Assembly (NCBI GenBank): GCA_916610825.1
Contig: OU744449.1
Location: 16,953,354-17,017,353 of the forward strand
From: Haliclystus octoradiatus
Taxonomy: Eukaryota; Cnidaria; Staurozoa; Stauromedusae; Haliclystidae
Direction: 5' to 3'
Length of the DNA: 64,000 bases
Each line of letters starts with the position of its first letter. Position 1 is the first letter of the stretch. The notes beneath the pieces were generated by a model, which saw only the letters and a list, made by a program, of their open reading frames with translations, searched no databases and was not told the origin of the DNA. This document shows positions 37,501-42,952 of this stretch, piece by piece. Made by a program: the position numbers and the translations under genes.

Positions 37501-39855
37501 ACAGTATGCCATCCTTTGAAACATTTTAATTGCTATTCTGCAAAGGGTAAAGTTATCCTCCTAGTATTGTATGCTTGATATCGTGTGGTTATTGATTTTG
37601 TAACGTCAAAACCAGGTAAATTATAAAGCAATGGACCTTTGGATTGTAAGCATCAAGATTGTTTAGTTATCTCAATAACGCTATGTCTTAGCTGATTCAA
37701 TTTATGTTCATCAAGTGTCATAAAGTATTTGACTGTGAATACTGCATCCTGTTTTAAATAGTATTACTAGGAGTAACAATAGCAGATCTGAGGCATATAA
37801 ACGTGTGCTTATAGTGTGTTTATACAACTGTAAGAAAAATGACCTACATACAATACTAGGCATGCAGGTACATTTACATCAATTACGTCTCTTGGTGTCA
37901 ATTAGGGGAATGAGAGTAAACCAATTAAGCAGCTAGCTATTCTATACAGTAAGTAAACTGATTTTTTACACTGTGATTTGTTAATAATTAAGTATGATTA
38001 CTAATGTGATTTGGTCCCAGTGTATAATCACCACCTACACAAAAACTACTTTTTACGTGCAATTCCCATTAAAATCTATTTCACATCCACTGCGGGATCC
38101 ACTGGCAGCTCTAGAAAATCTGTGATAATACAATCTTAGCCAAAAAAAAGCCATTTAGTTTCACATTTCTCAATAAGAAACAGAATATTTATGTGATATC
38201 ACCTCAAGATTTAATTAGTTAATGTTGAAGATATTTTTAAAAAAACTGCAGCTTTAAACTGTTATGCATTGTGCATTAAGATGTATTCTGATTTGTTTTT
38301 CCAGTTGGCACAACTTTGAATCACCAAAAGAATTTGTTGTACGTGTGCTTTCAACCCCTGGCTGTCATCTAATCATTACTTTACGCCAGCACCTCAACAC
38401 TTTCCATTCTTACCTTTCCTCCAGTTTGTTCAAGCATGTTTTCAAAGATATAATCTGTAAACTTGATGCTGATTTTACTGAGCAGGTAGGCTTATTTCAT
38501 TTTTGTAGTTGCTAGGGTCAGAGTTATCTATTTACAAGAGTTGCGAAACTTTTTCATGTGCCGCTTTTCAGCTCCAATTGGACAGATGCCAGTCACGTCA
38601 TTTTATGGACACCATTTTCGTTCCATTCGTGAAATTTGAACAAATCGAGCGAAAAAAATAATATCATGATACGAGCTGGATTTTTGCCTTACTTATATTT
38701 TGAAACAATTCCCTCTTTAACAACGCATATTTGTTATCGATATGACGTTTTGCATGGAAATTATACAATCTGTGTGGTAGTAGCAGTTCGTTCCATAGAA
38801 AAATTAATCAAATACACGCAGAATTTTACTTCACATTGTTATTGAAAATTTATTACATTATGCTAGACTAATCAGAGTACAAACATACTTTTAAAATGTA
38901 CACATGGACCAGCTCCATGCCCCAATTATTGCTATCCTAATTTTGACGGAAGAGGCATTGAACAGGTTCAAGGTTCGGGTGCACATTTTATATTTGTTGG
39001 ACTCAACTTAGTCCAGAATATCATATAGTAAGTATAACATTGTATATAGTTAGCTCCAAATGACCATGTGTTGCAAATAGAGCCAATCTACTCAATGATT
39101 TAAACATTAACATAAACGCTAGCCTCAAACGTCACATGGACGAATTTGTATTGGTCTTAATTTTGTTTCCAAATTCCCCAATATTTTCTTTGATGTTTTT
39201 ATAGTTTGTTATGCAATCAAAGTTCAATGAAGGTGGTGCTTATCAATTTCGTTTTGATTTGGAGGAAAATTTGTTACTACTTTTCACCCTGTGGGATATT
39301 CCAGTTGATAAAGGAAAGCGTTTCATGCAAAGGTAAAACCAATAAAAAGTAAACTGTAAAGGATATATCTGTTAAAATTGTCTCTTTATCGACCGAGCCT
39401 TTTGAACCAAATTAGGACTGGTCTTCAAATCTATGCACTCGATCCCAACTGACTTCAATGGTAAATGTGACGAATATTTTCTCCAAGTTAAATCCCTACT
39501 GTTCTGCTCTCTTAAAAAGATGTTCTGGTCAATTGATCTAGCCTAGGAAAACTACGTCATGTTCTATGCAAACGGCTGAGACAAAGTTCAAACTTGTGCT
39601 AGCTCAATGCTAAATTAGGTTAAATGTGGCTTTCTTTATTGTAGGACACATGAATGCAATGTATTGCTCAACTTCTTACCTGGAACTGGCGCTTTAGTAA
39701 GGGACATGTTATCAACTTGTTATCAACCTGGACACAAAAGAGGAGACTGTTGCAAACGACTAGATACAGTTTTGAGTGATAACAACATAGTAGCACTGAC
39801 TTATCCCCAAGTAAGAACTGTTTTGCAATGCCGTATTGATTGGCCACAAATTTGA
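4389..39855 (+). CDS. RINT1: RINT1 (RAD50-interactor 1 / Tip20-like tether), eleven exons, N-terminus not found
   Basis: RINT1 belongs to the Dsl1/NRZ tethering complex (with ZW10 and NAG) that captures Golgi-derived vesicles at the ER; the family is also linked to checkpoint and telomere functions. Exons placed here: 4389-4562, 6638-6768, 7207-7322, 9019-9276, 27953-28196, 28472-28609, 29219-29403, 30111-30292, 38305-38485, 39205-39332 and 39645-39855 (stop). All have AG/GT borders and compatible phases, giving about 649 residues. Landmarks matching the family are a CRHLLG..LLHWHKE segment, LKDLSWP, QQPEWFLSQTVRWM, HWIDEVISFESE, LNYIRTVVEDW, FNEGGAYQFRFDL and a C-terminal V..VLQCRIDWP. Human RINT1 has about 790 residues, so roughly 150 N-terminal residues (coiled-coil region) are missing or too diverged to see upstream of 4389. 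Introns 4 (18.7 kb) and 8 (8.0 kb) are packed with transposons. Assignment is from family knowledge; exon edges are inferred by eye. Confidence 0.88.
4903..6005 (-). mobile_element. Penelope-like element fragment, RT C-terminus linker and GIY-YIG endonuclease, with 3' hammerhead motif
   Basis: Read on the - strand, the frame contains PQIIIKQIP..V.QRISDLS, then a WFNPPFSQNV...KKFLEMIDKHLPKAHRLHK block (5741-5620), VKVSYSCM, a Cys-rich CNCRNKDNCPLDNKC zinc-binding stretch, and YIGLTEGTFKQR of the GIY-YIG nuclease. This is the typical 3' half of Penelope pol, where RT and GIY-YIG act together in target-primed insertion. Stops and frameshifts show it is dead, and the RT core is absent. Downstream (4958-4997) lies a hammerhead-type core, and the end at ~4907 carries CTAATAGCA, shared with two palindromes elsewhere in the window. 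A second fragment in opposite orientation starts right behind it. Confidence 0.85.
4958..4997 (-). ncRNA. Hammerhead-ribozyme motif in Penelope-like element
   Basis: On the - strand: stem I half CCGT, core CTGAAGA, stem II GCGT-CTTT-ACGT, GAA, helix III ACTC/GAGT with a one-base loop, A at the cleavage position, then ACGG pairing with CCGT. All three helices can form and the invariant core bases are present (position 7 is A, which is allowed). Helix III is minimal, as reported for hammerheads of Penelope-like elements. Cleavage is predicted, not shown. Confidence 0.75.
6006..6595 (+). mobile_element. Penelope-like element fragment (GIY-YIG part), opposite orientation
   Basis: From ~6018 the + strand encodes CPLDHKFLSSSLVYKA, then QDSIGQNYIRLTEGIFKQ and LSKHIW-like traces with stops. 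It is a second, diverged copy of the same Penelope GIY-YIG region found in reverse at 4903-6005, so the two form a long inverted repeat whose outer ends are the hammerhead-bearing tails. It is non-coding now and lies in the RINT1 intron just before exon 6638-6768. Confidence 0.8.
6529..6568 (+). ncRNA. Decayed hammerhead-ribozyme motif
   Basis: This is the mirror copy of the 4958-4997 motif. CTGAAGA and stem II are retained, and stem II carries paired changes (GCGT/ATGC). But the first base of helix III is G instead of A and stem I (CGGT/GCAG) is disrupted. Probably inactive. Confidence 0.55.
6638..6768 (+). CDS. RINT1: RINT1 exon
   Basis: Acceptor TTACTCAG and donor GTGAGC. It encodes TLMMTLKDLSWPVVAVINEG and then a DIDLVKLL stretch, aligning with the ..LAQLHWPFIAP..LETLFCQLL region of the family. 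Phase joins cleanly to the exons at 4389 and 7207. Confidence 0.8.
7115..7163. repeat. Short hairpin repeat (CAAATAGTTCAC family)
   Basis: CAAATAGTTCAC and its complement GTGAACTATTTG face each other across a few bases. The same termini bound the ~175-bp repeat at 27659-27833, so this is probably an internally deleted copy of that MITE. Confidence 0.55.
7207..7322 (+). CDS. RINT1: RINT1 exon (inferred from phase)
   Basis: Borders AAGAG/ and /GTAAGC. It encodes SFVDLTNPDQLCNSS..., which fits the LLKLQTSDEL position of the family. Start phase 1 and end phase 0 are exactly what the neighbouring exons require. Similarity is weak, so the call rests mainly on phase and position. Confidence 0.6.
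7323..9018. other. RINT1 intron, no other gene supported
   Basis: Contains an (ATT)n-rich patch near 7560-7600. Two overlapping short frames at 8114-8391 have no recognisable domain and are treated as chance or decayed repeat sequence. Confidence 0.5.
9019..9276 (+). CDS. RINT1: RINT1 exon
   Basis: Acceptor ATTTCCAG and donor GTAAGA. Its frame contains FWLPLNWITLHYKRFLFQQP and then EWFLSQTVRWMHDH, corresponding to the ILPIQVMLTPLQKRFRYHF..KPEWYLAQVLMWIGNH signature of RINT1. Phase 0 at both ends. Confidence 0.88.
9439..9508 (+). repeat. ~70-bp repeat, inverted partner at 26836-26903
   Basis: TAGCCTGCGTCCAGACT ... AGTCTGCGTAGCCGACC. A closely similar copy lies in reverse orientation at 26836-26903, just outside the right end of the large DNA transposon. 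The pair could be the terminal inverted repeats of an outer element into which everything else inserted, or two independent short repeats. Confidence 0.6.
10052..11850 (-). pseudogene. Reverse transcriptase of CR1/Jockey-like LINE
   Basis: Read from high to low coordinates the frame carries NYRPISLTCICCKVMERII (RT block 2), QYGFLRKRSTCSQLL, VVYIDFAKAFDTV (block with first catalytic Asp), SSGVPQGSVLGPLLFLLYVN, and the catalytic RLFADDAKFF (FADD box). A thumb and C-terminal region resembling other CR1-type pols follows (RPLLEKDTQLWSPY..., I.PLWNQLPDEVV). The last 170 residues are in a shifted frame (overlap near 10536-10561), and another frameshift near 11850 separates the RT from the endonuclease. 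The protein would act by target-primed reverse transcription. Confidence 0.88.
11819..12870 (-). pseudogene. AP-type endonuclease (EEP fold) of the LINE
   Basis: The N-terminal NARSLMNKLDLF and DVIAITETWL boxes are readable at about 12850-12770, then GGGVAI. After a frameshift near 12680 a 279-residue frame carries VVIGDFNFPCIDW (catalytic GDFN) and STCDHQSIEF (SDH-type box), followed by a Lys-rich linker. In LINEs this domain nicks the target DNA before the RT primes. The frameshifts make it a pseudogene. Confidence 0.85.
13031..13483 (-). pseudogene. ORF1-like nucleic-acid-binding domain of the LINE
   Basis: The C-terminal ~90 residues (VNQIVSFV..., ITRVGKP, KPQLIKIQLVS, DRDVILRSASKLKD, HIRQCLTFNERQ) resemble the RRM/CTD part of LINE ORF1 proteins. 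The N-terminal part of the frame is Tyr/Ile-rich low complexity and probably not real. The domain ends in the endonuclease-side flank, as expected for ORF1. Confidence 0.65.
13667..13770 (+). repeat. Left terminal inverted repeat of the DNA transposon
   Basis: Begins TAGTAGGGGAGCCAGGAGCA and pairs with 26718-26831. CTA lies immediately outside. Confidence 0.8.
14496..18829 (-). pseudogene. Transposon protein: zinc-binding N-part, XPG/PIN-like nuclease, Cys-rich C-tail (frameshifted)
   Basis: Reading 18829 to 14496 in successive frames: LLC...LICPARK (paired Cys), a CIFCE zinc knuckle, LVHARTKELGQRLL, then after a shift LDTGDMVAMESKYHKICL. Next come SISYTRVLQI and SKNSFHGTSISL (17644-16751), GSGWTSALIES..SSGTADSF (16775-15618), NWQEFLRNSVNKEELF and TCSQEEADTRIFLHVLDA, followed by VRTVDTDVLVLAV and GFHSLTGCDTTSFFSGKGK (15558-14818). 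The Asp-rich boxes resemble a FEN/XPG-type or PIN-type nuclease active site. The last 106 residues hold GHVWAQSLIAEP, WGW and a CRCxCxKxxxNC-type cysteine cluster (CSCNLKNGC...CGC...C..LC..C..GC). The same architecture is abundant in cnidarian, fish and mollusc genomes as unnamed proteins. Frameshifts at ~18360, ~17645, ~16770, ~15600 and ~14817 make this copy inactive. Confidence 0.8.
18831..18959 (-). repeat. Ngaro B2 split direct repeat
   Basis: 129 bp, one mismatch to 19727-19855 (TTATTT versus TTGTTT). Its outer edge is the element's 3' end. Confidence 0.9.
19069..19300 (+). repeat. Minisatellite of a GTGCAGTATAGCACAT unit inside the Ngaro 3' end
   Basis: About eight diverged copies of a unit centred on GTGCAGTATAGCAC, itself nearly palindromic, spaced by 10-35 bp. 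It lies between A2 and B2, where Ngaro elements normally have no spacer. Irregular spacing and divergence exclude a CRISPR array. Confidence 0.7.
19403..19726 (-). repeat. Ngaro A2 split direct repeat
   Basis: 324 bp, matching 25268-25591 with two differences seen by eye. Directly joined to B1. Confidence 0.92.
19727..19855 (-). repeat. Ngaro B1 split direct repeat
   Basis: 129 bp copy of 18831-18959, immediately next to A2. The B1-A2 junction should equal the junction of the circular intermediate. Confidence 0.9.
19945..20970 (-). CDS. Ngaro tyrosine recombinase
   Basis: 341 residues, uninterrupted. The N-terminal SAM-like half contains APSTRRSYASAQRKFIAFSH and ESTLCLFVTNLAKS. The catalytic half has LAYFGFLRAAELT (first catalytic Arg), THSFRIGAATVAAKNGV (H-x-x-R box) and LGRWTSNAYLLYTR (Trp/His position and the nucleophilic Tyr). 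These proteins integrate the circular double-stranded DNA copy made by the RT. The frame overlaps the 3' end of the RT frame by about 85 bp, as is usual in this group. Length and residues look complete, so it may still encode an active enzyme. Confidence 0.92.
   Translation of the reverse strand: MAGFQAIGPISATSANTTTTSAASIVDLNALQHQCQQYMVNSLAPSTRRSYASAQRKFIAFSHEIGYPNPCPAKESTLCLFVTNLAKSINHQSIKVYLAAIRLLHIDQGFPDNTNGALQLQKVIRGVQRTQGSTTKQRLPITDQLMLVIHKSVNPNIADHVMFWAACSLAYFGFLRAAELTVPNMSSFNPEIHLQVSDIAMDNLAKPSCMKVFIKASKTDQLRKGCHVYIGCGSQSLCAVTAMSAYLNLQGSQSGPLFLLQSGQPLSRERMSSWLRTIFTNAKVPGNYSTHSFRIGAATVAAKNGVPPHLIKALGRWTSNAYLLYTRTDPSELVKLALALS
20886..22451 (-). pseudogene. Ngaro reverse transcriptase / RNase H with one in-frame stop
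   Basis: The frame runs through one TAG (22098-22100). It carries VINNYLENELHKGRLAGPF, HVSSFGVLPKKSQPGKWRLI, then VDLSSPRGFSVND, LMAKFDVEAAYKNVAVHP (first catalytic Asp), DLALPFGLRSAPFIFNTIAE and HIAHYLDDFILVGP (YLDD box). An RNase H domain follows, with VTIQTDASGVVGYGAF, KELFPIVLAAHVWG, FQCDNQAVVAIVN and HSNCIADALSR. It should copy the element RNA into DNA. Apart from the stop the reading frame is intact, so the nonsense change is recent or a sequencing or allelic variant. The start at 22451 is only the first Met; the frame is open to ~22490, where an acceptor-like CTATTTTTCAG is seen. Confidence 0.9.
22490..23938 (-). other. 1.45-kb non-coding segment between Ngaro gag and RT, possible intron
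   Basis: On the - strand the RT frame begins just after a pyrimidine-rich TTTCTATTTTTCAG, and the gag frame ends near a GTAATT. No coding sequence lies between. Either the element's mRNA is spliced here, as in some DIRS-like elements, or extra DNA was inserted between two ORFs. Confidence 0.45.
23939..25060 (-). pseudogene. Ngaro gag-like protein (two frames)
   Basis: The first part (25060-24479, 193 residues) is Ser/Pro/Thr/Ala-rich with a short helical segment (QSIVKEVAQEVVKSLQSIL). The second part (from 24442) has WVEAFGIYMM, PPRWRDLSLYKLLIIRTFRQ, WLHYDRAFREYAAAT and a zinc-knuckle-like CRSWNDGQC...C..C..C.F.HP...C cluster, the pattern of DIRS/Ngaro gag. The two parts are joined only by a frameshift near 24445-24480. 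The protein would package the element RNA. Confidence 0.82.
25268..25591 (-). repeat. Ngaro A1 split direct repeat (5' end)
   Basis: 324 bp, near-identical to 19403-19726. The outer edge ACATTT meets the interrupted transposon sequence at 25592. Confidence 0.92.
25592..26717 (-). other. 5' non-coding part of the DNA transposon
   Basis: Sequence continuing the interrupted transposon outward to its right TIR. No protein similarity was recognised; it should hold the promoter and first coding segment of the transposon gene. Confidence 0.45.
26718..26831 (-). repeat. Right terminal inverted repeat of the DNA transposon
   Basis: Mirror of 13667-13770, with a ~14-bp extra stretch after GGAGCAAA. 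CTA follows at 26832-26834. Confidence 0.8.
26836..26903 (-). repeat. ~70-bp repeat, inverted copy of 9439-9508
   Basis: GGTCGGCTACGCAGACTTT ... AGTCTGCACGCAGGCTA, the reverse complement of the 9439-9508 repeat with a few changes. Confidence 0.6.
27659..27833. mobile_element. ~175-bp MITE with AAATAGTTCACA termini
   Basis: ACCAAATAGTTCACA at the left faces TGTGAACTATTTGTTTA at the right; the interior is non-coding. The same terminus occurs at 7115-7163. Confidence 0.65.
27953..28196 (+). CDS. RINT1: RINT1 exon
   Basis: Acceptor TTCTTTAG and donor GTAAGT. It encodes DKFVMQLVDMCAAKIE, LLAHWIDEVISFESE and LPDWLVLEKH, aligning with HLVDEVLLFEREL and RWLTVE of RINT1. It is the first exon after the 18.7-kb intron. 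Confidence 0.9.
28472..28609 (+). CDS. RINT1: RINT1 exon
   Basis: Acceptor TATTCATAG and donor GTACAT. It encodes LDEDICVFLDSSNAWEIR and a VNNFITDLLLMS segment, matching the KMDSMLSSEAAWV...FMTLLLVI part of the family. Confidence 0.85.
28610..29218. other. RINT1 intron without recognisable content
   Basis: Only AT-rich sequence; no element or exon recognised. Confidence 0.5.
29219..29403 (+). CDS. RINT1: RINT1 exon
   Basis: Acceptor CTCCTGTTTAG and donor GTACAT. The frame shows FDQVQADALHRFVDRMQEI and then MAIVNGLNYIRTVVEDW, the equivalent of LVDDFRIRLTQVM...ILNAVNYISTVLADW. Confidence 0.92.
30111..30292 (+). CDS. RINT1: RINT1 exon
   Basis: Acceptor TTGCTTTTGTAG and donor GTAGGA. It encodes SAWNDLTKKLDNQINTYLRE and ..KSELEIIEVLKTYRTA, a helical segment aligning with [34 protein letters not shown]. 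Confidence 0.82.
31240..32480 (-). mobile_element. Ty3/gypsy retrotransposon remnant A (RNase H end to integrase)
   Basis: On the - strand, with many stops: KEQHLTDILSR (RNase H end, ~32420), HELAMVNGIVHKSERAVIPS with HCGHL (integrase zinc domain, ~32345-32230), a decayed core, LQGNGKAESAVKTVKAMM (~31740-31690), and a C-terminal ..TKRLDEQHYL stretch near 31350. This is the usual gypsy pol order. No LTRs were recognised, and the copy is long dead. A 25-bp tandem repeat (31835-31985) has expanded inside it. Confidence 0.8.
31835..31985 (+). repeat. Six tandem copies of a 25-bp unit
   Basis: The unit ATGGATCAACTTCTATGAAG plus five bases repeats at 31836, 31861, 31886, 31911, 31936 and 31961 with almost no divergence except in the first and last copies. 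The unit contains an imperfect AACTTC/GAAGTT inverted pair. Confidence 0.95.
32904..33240 (-). pseudogene. LINE endonuclease fragment
   Basis: - strand traces of NDIIAISETWL (~33235-33205), then YRPPDYSKDLTRILFSLL and SVIWGYFNFPNIDW, the typical LINE AP-endonuclease order. It is a short, broken fragment of a second LINE family. Confidence 0.72.
33241..34739. other. RINT1 intron, no feature recognised
   Basis: No protein-like frame, tandem repeat or inverted repeat stood out on either strand. Confidence 0.5.
34970..35300 (-). pseudogene. Gypsy B integrase core fragment
   Basis: MIDRFFDWIEATPLSDITTA, SFGVPLYVATDRECQF and AYHPQSKGKIER (S/P-Q-NGxxE-like box) are readable across frames. Catalytic Asp positions are partly preserved; stops abound. 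Confidence 0.75.
35627..35950 (-). pseudogene. Gypsy B RNase H-like domain
   Basis: The frame reads AFLSIKAILSQRILLYRL, then YTLVTDASNYAVGAALHQ and PLCFFSRKLSSAQK, the canonical start of the gypsy RNase H (TDAS box). A frameshift follows near 35700. Confidence 0.85.
35972..36690 (-). pseudogene. Gypsy B reverse transcriptase
   Basis: The upstream half shows a KKDG...FRP stretch and RYLLPHVQSF-like traces (36690-36470). The palm carries QRFIDNILR and FVFAYINDILIAS (YxDD equivalent, first D changed to N) at ~36330-36230. The YIND change and several stops show inactivity. Confidence 0.82.
37067..37354 (-). pseudogene. Gypsy B aspartic protease
   Basis: HFLIDSGSSVSIIPKRYV (D-S-G catalytic motif) followed by FSLKAANGNQINVSGQ is the typical retropepsin start of gypsy pol. 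The N-terminal part repeats a YIGLI.GIHY unit twice, a small local duplication (37260-37340). Confidence 0.85.
37355..38304. other. RINT1 intron, no feature recognised
   Basis: AT-rich; no readable domain or repeat. Confidence 0.5.
38305..38485 (+). CDS. RINT1: RINT1 exon
   Basis: Acceptor TTGTTTTTCCAG and donor GTAGGC. It encodes STPGCHLIITLRQHLNTFHS and then LFKHVFKDIICKLDADFTEQ, matching [38 protein letters not shown]. Confidence 0.92.
39205..39332 (+). CDS. RINT1: RINT1 exon
   Basis: Acceptor GTTTTTATAG and donor GTAAAA. FNEGGAYQFRFDLEENLLLL matches [22 protein letters not shown], the best-conserved RINT1 signature. Confidence 0.95.
39645..39855 (+). CDS. RINT1: RINT1 last exon
   Basis: Acceptor CTTTATTGTAG. 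CNVLLNFLPGTGALVRDML corresponds to the IVLNLNVGSALLLKDVL region. The protein ends V..VLQCRIDWPQI and a TGA, close to the family's ILLNLRTNWP end. Confidence 0.93.
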
Positions 39856-39879
39856 TGTACTGATTAAATTTAAATCTTC

Positions 39880-40185
39880 AAAGATTATATCCCGGATATT
39901 GGGAGATTTTTTCTTTAGATAGAGAAAAAATTCCATTCAAACAAGATCTTCTTGTGTTTTTACTTTGCGCGATCATTTCTCCTTCAAAAATGCAGTCAAA
40001 GAGACGATTTTAGGTTAATTTTGTGTCTCTGTTGGAGGAAAAAGAGTGAGACACAAAATCGTAACTTTGATGGCATTTTTGAGGGGGAAATGCTTGCGCA
40101 ATTTAAAAATACACGAAGAACATGTACTGATAGAAAATTTGTCTCTATCTAAAGAAGCATTCTCCCAATATCCGGGATATACACT
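39880..40185. mobile_element. TTAA-flanked palindromic MITE (short copy)
   Basis: Ends are TATATCCCGGATATTGGGAG and its complement; the whole ~300 bp folds into an imperfect hairpin. TTAA follows the right end (40186-40189), while the left flank has diverged. Same family as 50513-51447 and 51986-52545. Confidence 0.85.
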
Positions 40186-41299
40186 TTAAGAAATTTAGAT
40201 TTACGATTTAGCAATCAGGTAAAAATACAAATTATCAAATATAATAATATAATAATATAGTAAGTGACATGATTTATTCATATATTTATTATCGAAATTT
40301 AAGAAAACATCGTTTGGTAACTTCTTGTAGCCCTTTTCAAACATGGGTCCTGAAAACAAAACAAAAAATTTAATTCTCCAGTCGGCTTTACGGTAGAAAA
40401 AAGTACCTCTGATCATTTGTATTTGTTTATCCTCTGAATTCACTTACTTTCCACATTCACTCCCCTCTTAACCGGCTTCAAACAACCTAAATTACTCTTT
40501 TGGCGGTTAATTCTTCAAACCAATCTAACAGCAACTGACAGACAATCTTATCTGACAGGAGGAATGTCAGGAAATGCAATTTATCAATAGAGTGATTATA
40601 TGGTGGGGTATACTGTTCTTCAAGTCAAAATTGGACTGAATATCCCACACTTGTGTCATATAAAAATCGGGGGACTCCTGTAAATTAATAGACAGGGTAT
40701 TTTGTCATGTGTTAAGAATATCCATAAACTTTTGAAGTAAATATGTTTCTAAAGCGAAGAAAAAAGACAAGTAGCGCCCATAAAACTCCTAGATTATGCT
40801 TGTAAAGACTTCATAGAGATGTTTTCTGTGACGAATGAACCAAATCAAGCAATTTGTGCTTTTCAAGTACTTCAACAAAACTAGTAATGATTTCTTACTT
40901 GTTAACTTTGAAATATAAGACAGCGATGAAAGACACATAATTTAGAACGTTTCGTTAAATCCTTGATAGCATCTTCAGGTAGAAGAGTAGAAATGGAAAT
41001 TTACAAAATATTTATACATAAGAAACTGAAGAACATAAATTAGATATGGTATTACTAACAAATTCCTAACGAAGAGTTACAGTAATTGATTTGGCAGAGT
41101 CTAATGAGGTATTGAGTTTAGGCTTGATTTGCTCGCAAGCATTTGACAGACAAAAGTATTATCGAAAAAGTATAATTATGTTTTTGGTTTCACGTTTTTA
41201 ATTTATCAGGAAGCTCATAATTAGTTTATCCTCCTATTAGGTACTCATAAAAACGAAAGTAAAACTTTATATTATAGATAGATCACTTTAACACGCATT
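40186..41299. other. No feature recognised
   Basis: Downstream of RINT1; AT-rich with no readable protein or repeat on either strand. Confidence 0.5.
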
Positions 41300-42690
41300 G
41301 TGATGTGATGTGATATATATTTGATCATAAAAGCAGAAATATATTACAAATGCTATGAATTTATGACCAGGGTCAACCCTTAAGCAAATCTGCTTGTTTG
41401 TTTGGGTGACCCTATAGTTACAATATATATTGTTTTACAGTAATATAATGTTTCCATATAAAGTACTGTAACTTTGAATACACTAATGAATGATAATAAT
41501 AAAGAATAAATCAATACATTTTTTATTAGGCTTAGCATTTTCTATACTAATACATTGATAATTGAGTACAGGTTTTAAAAACACTATTTCAAAATAAAAG
41601 AAAAAGCTCAGAAAAGAGTAACAAAATATTGGAAATTAGGTTAAACAAGCTTCGCATATGTAGCAGTTCCGTTCACAACAAGTTGTGCAGTATTTTCCAA
41701 TCAGATGTTTTTTAAGATTCTTAGTGAAACCAGAGATCGGTAGCTGCAAGTCAAAATCGAAAGAATTCCACAAGGCTGGGAAATGATACGGAGGTAAACA
41801 TTGGAGCATAGAAGATCTGGCAAACGGTACAATGAAAACATTGTTTTGTCGGCGATGTTTTTGTTGAAATTTAAAGTTAATAAATTTAAATTTATTTTCA
41901 AAAGTTGTAGACTTTTAAATAGGGGCTCAGAATGTGTGAGCCTTAGCTTGGACATAATTACCCTGACACATGTTTTTTGCAGTACCATTAAGGGCTTAAT
42001 TTGTGCACTATTTCCCCAGATTTCCAGTGCATATTCTAGATGCGGTTTTACAATGGCATTGTATATCTTCAGTTTGTGATTGAAATTTAAATAGTTTTAT
42101 TCCGAATAATAGAATAGATGCTTTGTCGTAATTTTATTCGCACATGGTCGATGTGAGCGCGCCAATTTAATTTGTTGTCTATAAATACTCCAAGAAATTT
42201 CACAGCTTTTGTTTTGAAATCTGTGCCACAACGTTCTAATAATTGATTTCCAATACAAATTTTAAAATTTTCGAATTTCACATTTCCAAAGAGAATAAAT
42301 TTGCACTTCCCAGCATTTAGGGTAAGTTTATTTGCAGTAAACCATTCAGCAACACGACTTAGTTCGTAATTAACATCAATTTCAAAGATGACAATATCAT
42401 TTCCAGCTAACTGCAAAGTAGTGTCATCAGCAAAAAGGTTGACATCAAATTTTGTACAAAGAGGAAGGTCATTTATGAATATTAAAAACAAAAGTGGGCC
42501 TAGGATACTACCCTGTGGTACCACAAGGAATCTTACAAGGCAGGGTTGACGTAGTGCCATCAAAAAACAAATATTGAGAGCGATCTTTCAAATAATTATC
42601 AAACCATAGTAGCGACATATCATTCAAACCGTAGTGCGACAATTTTGAAAGTAATATGTCATGAGACATTGATTTACTTATCATTGTATA
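41300..42690 (-). mobile_element. 5'-truncated non-LTR retrotransposon (Jockey/CR1-like)
   Basis: - strand: SMSHDILLSKLSHYGL (~42690), VVPQGSILGPLLFLIFINDL, VNLFADDTTLQLAG (FADD box), ANKLTLNAGKCKFILFG and KFLGVFIDNKLNWRAHIDHV, then a C-terminal frame at 41988-41701. The 3' UTR ends in repeated CACAT units near 41300, preceded by GGGTCACCCAAACAAACAAG. The same 3' end recurs at 60749-60880. The RT is broken and 5' truncated. Confidence 0.85.
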
Positions 42691-42952
42691 TTCAACTATT
42701 TTTTACAATTATTATCTTGTGGGTGGGACATCTGTATCATGAACCATGAACAAGGAGTCATACCAAGAACATCAACAATTATTCGTTTTATAAAGTTTCC
42801 AATCGAAAAGCTACAAGGGCTAACTTTTGCTTTTTAGCATTATTTATTACAATTTTCAACTCCTAATTTAAATTAATTAATTAATCGTATCATCGTTCAA
42901 CTATGTAGTAGAAGTTATTTAAGAAATTATGGAATTCCTTTTGATGCTTCTA

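Noticed and set aside
40201-40443. 80-codon - strand frame beyond RINT1
   Set aside because: No domain or family signature; AT-rich chance frame.
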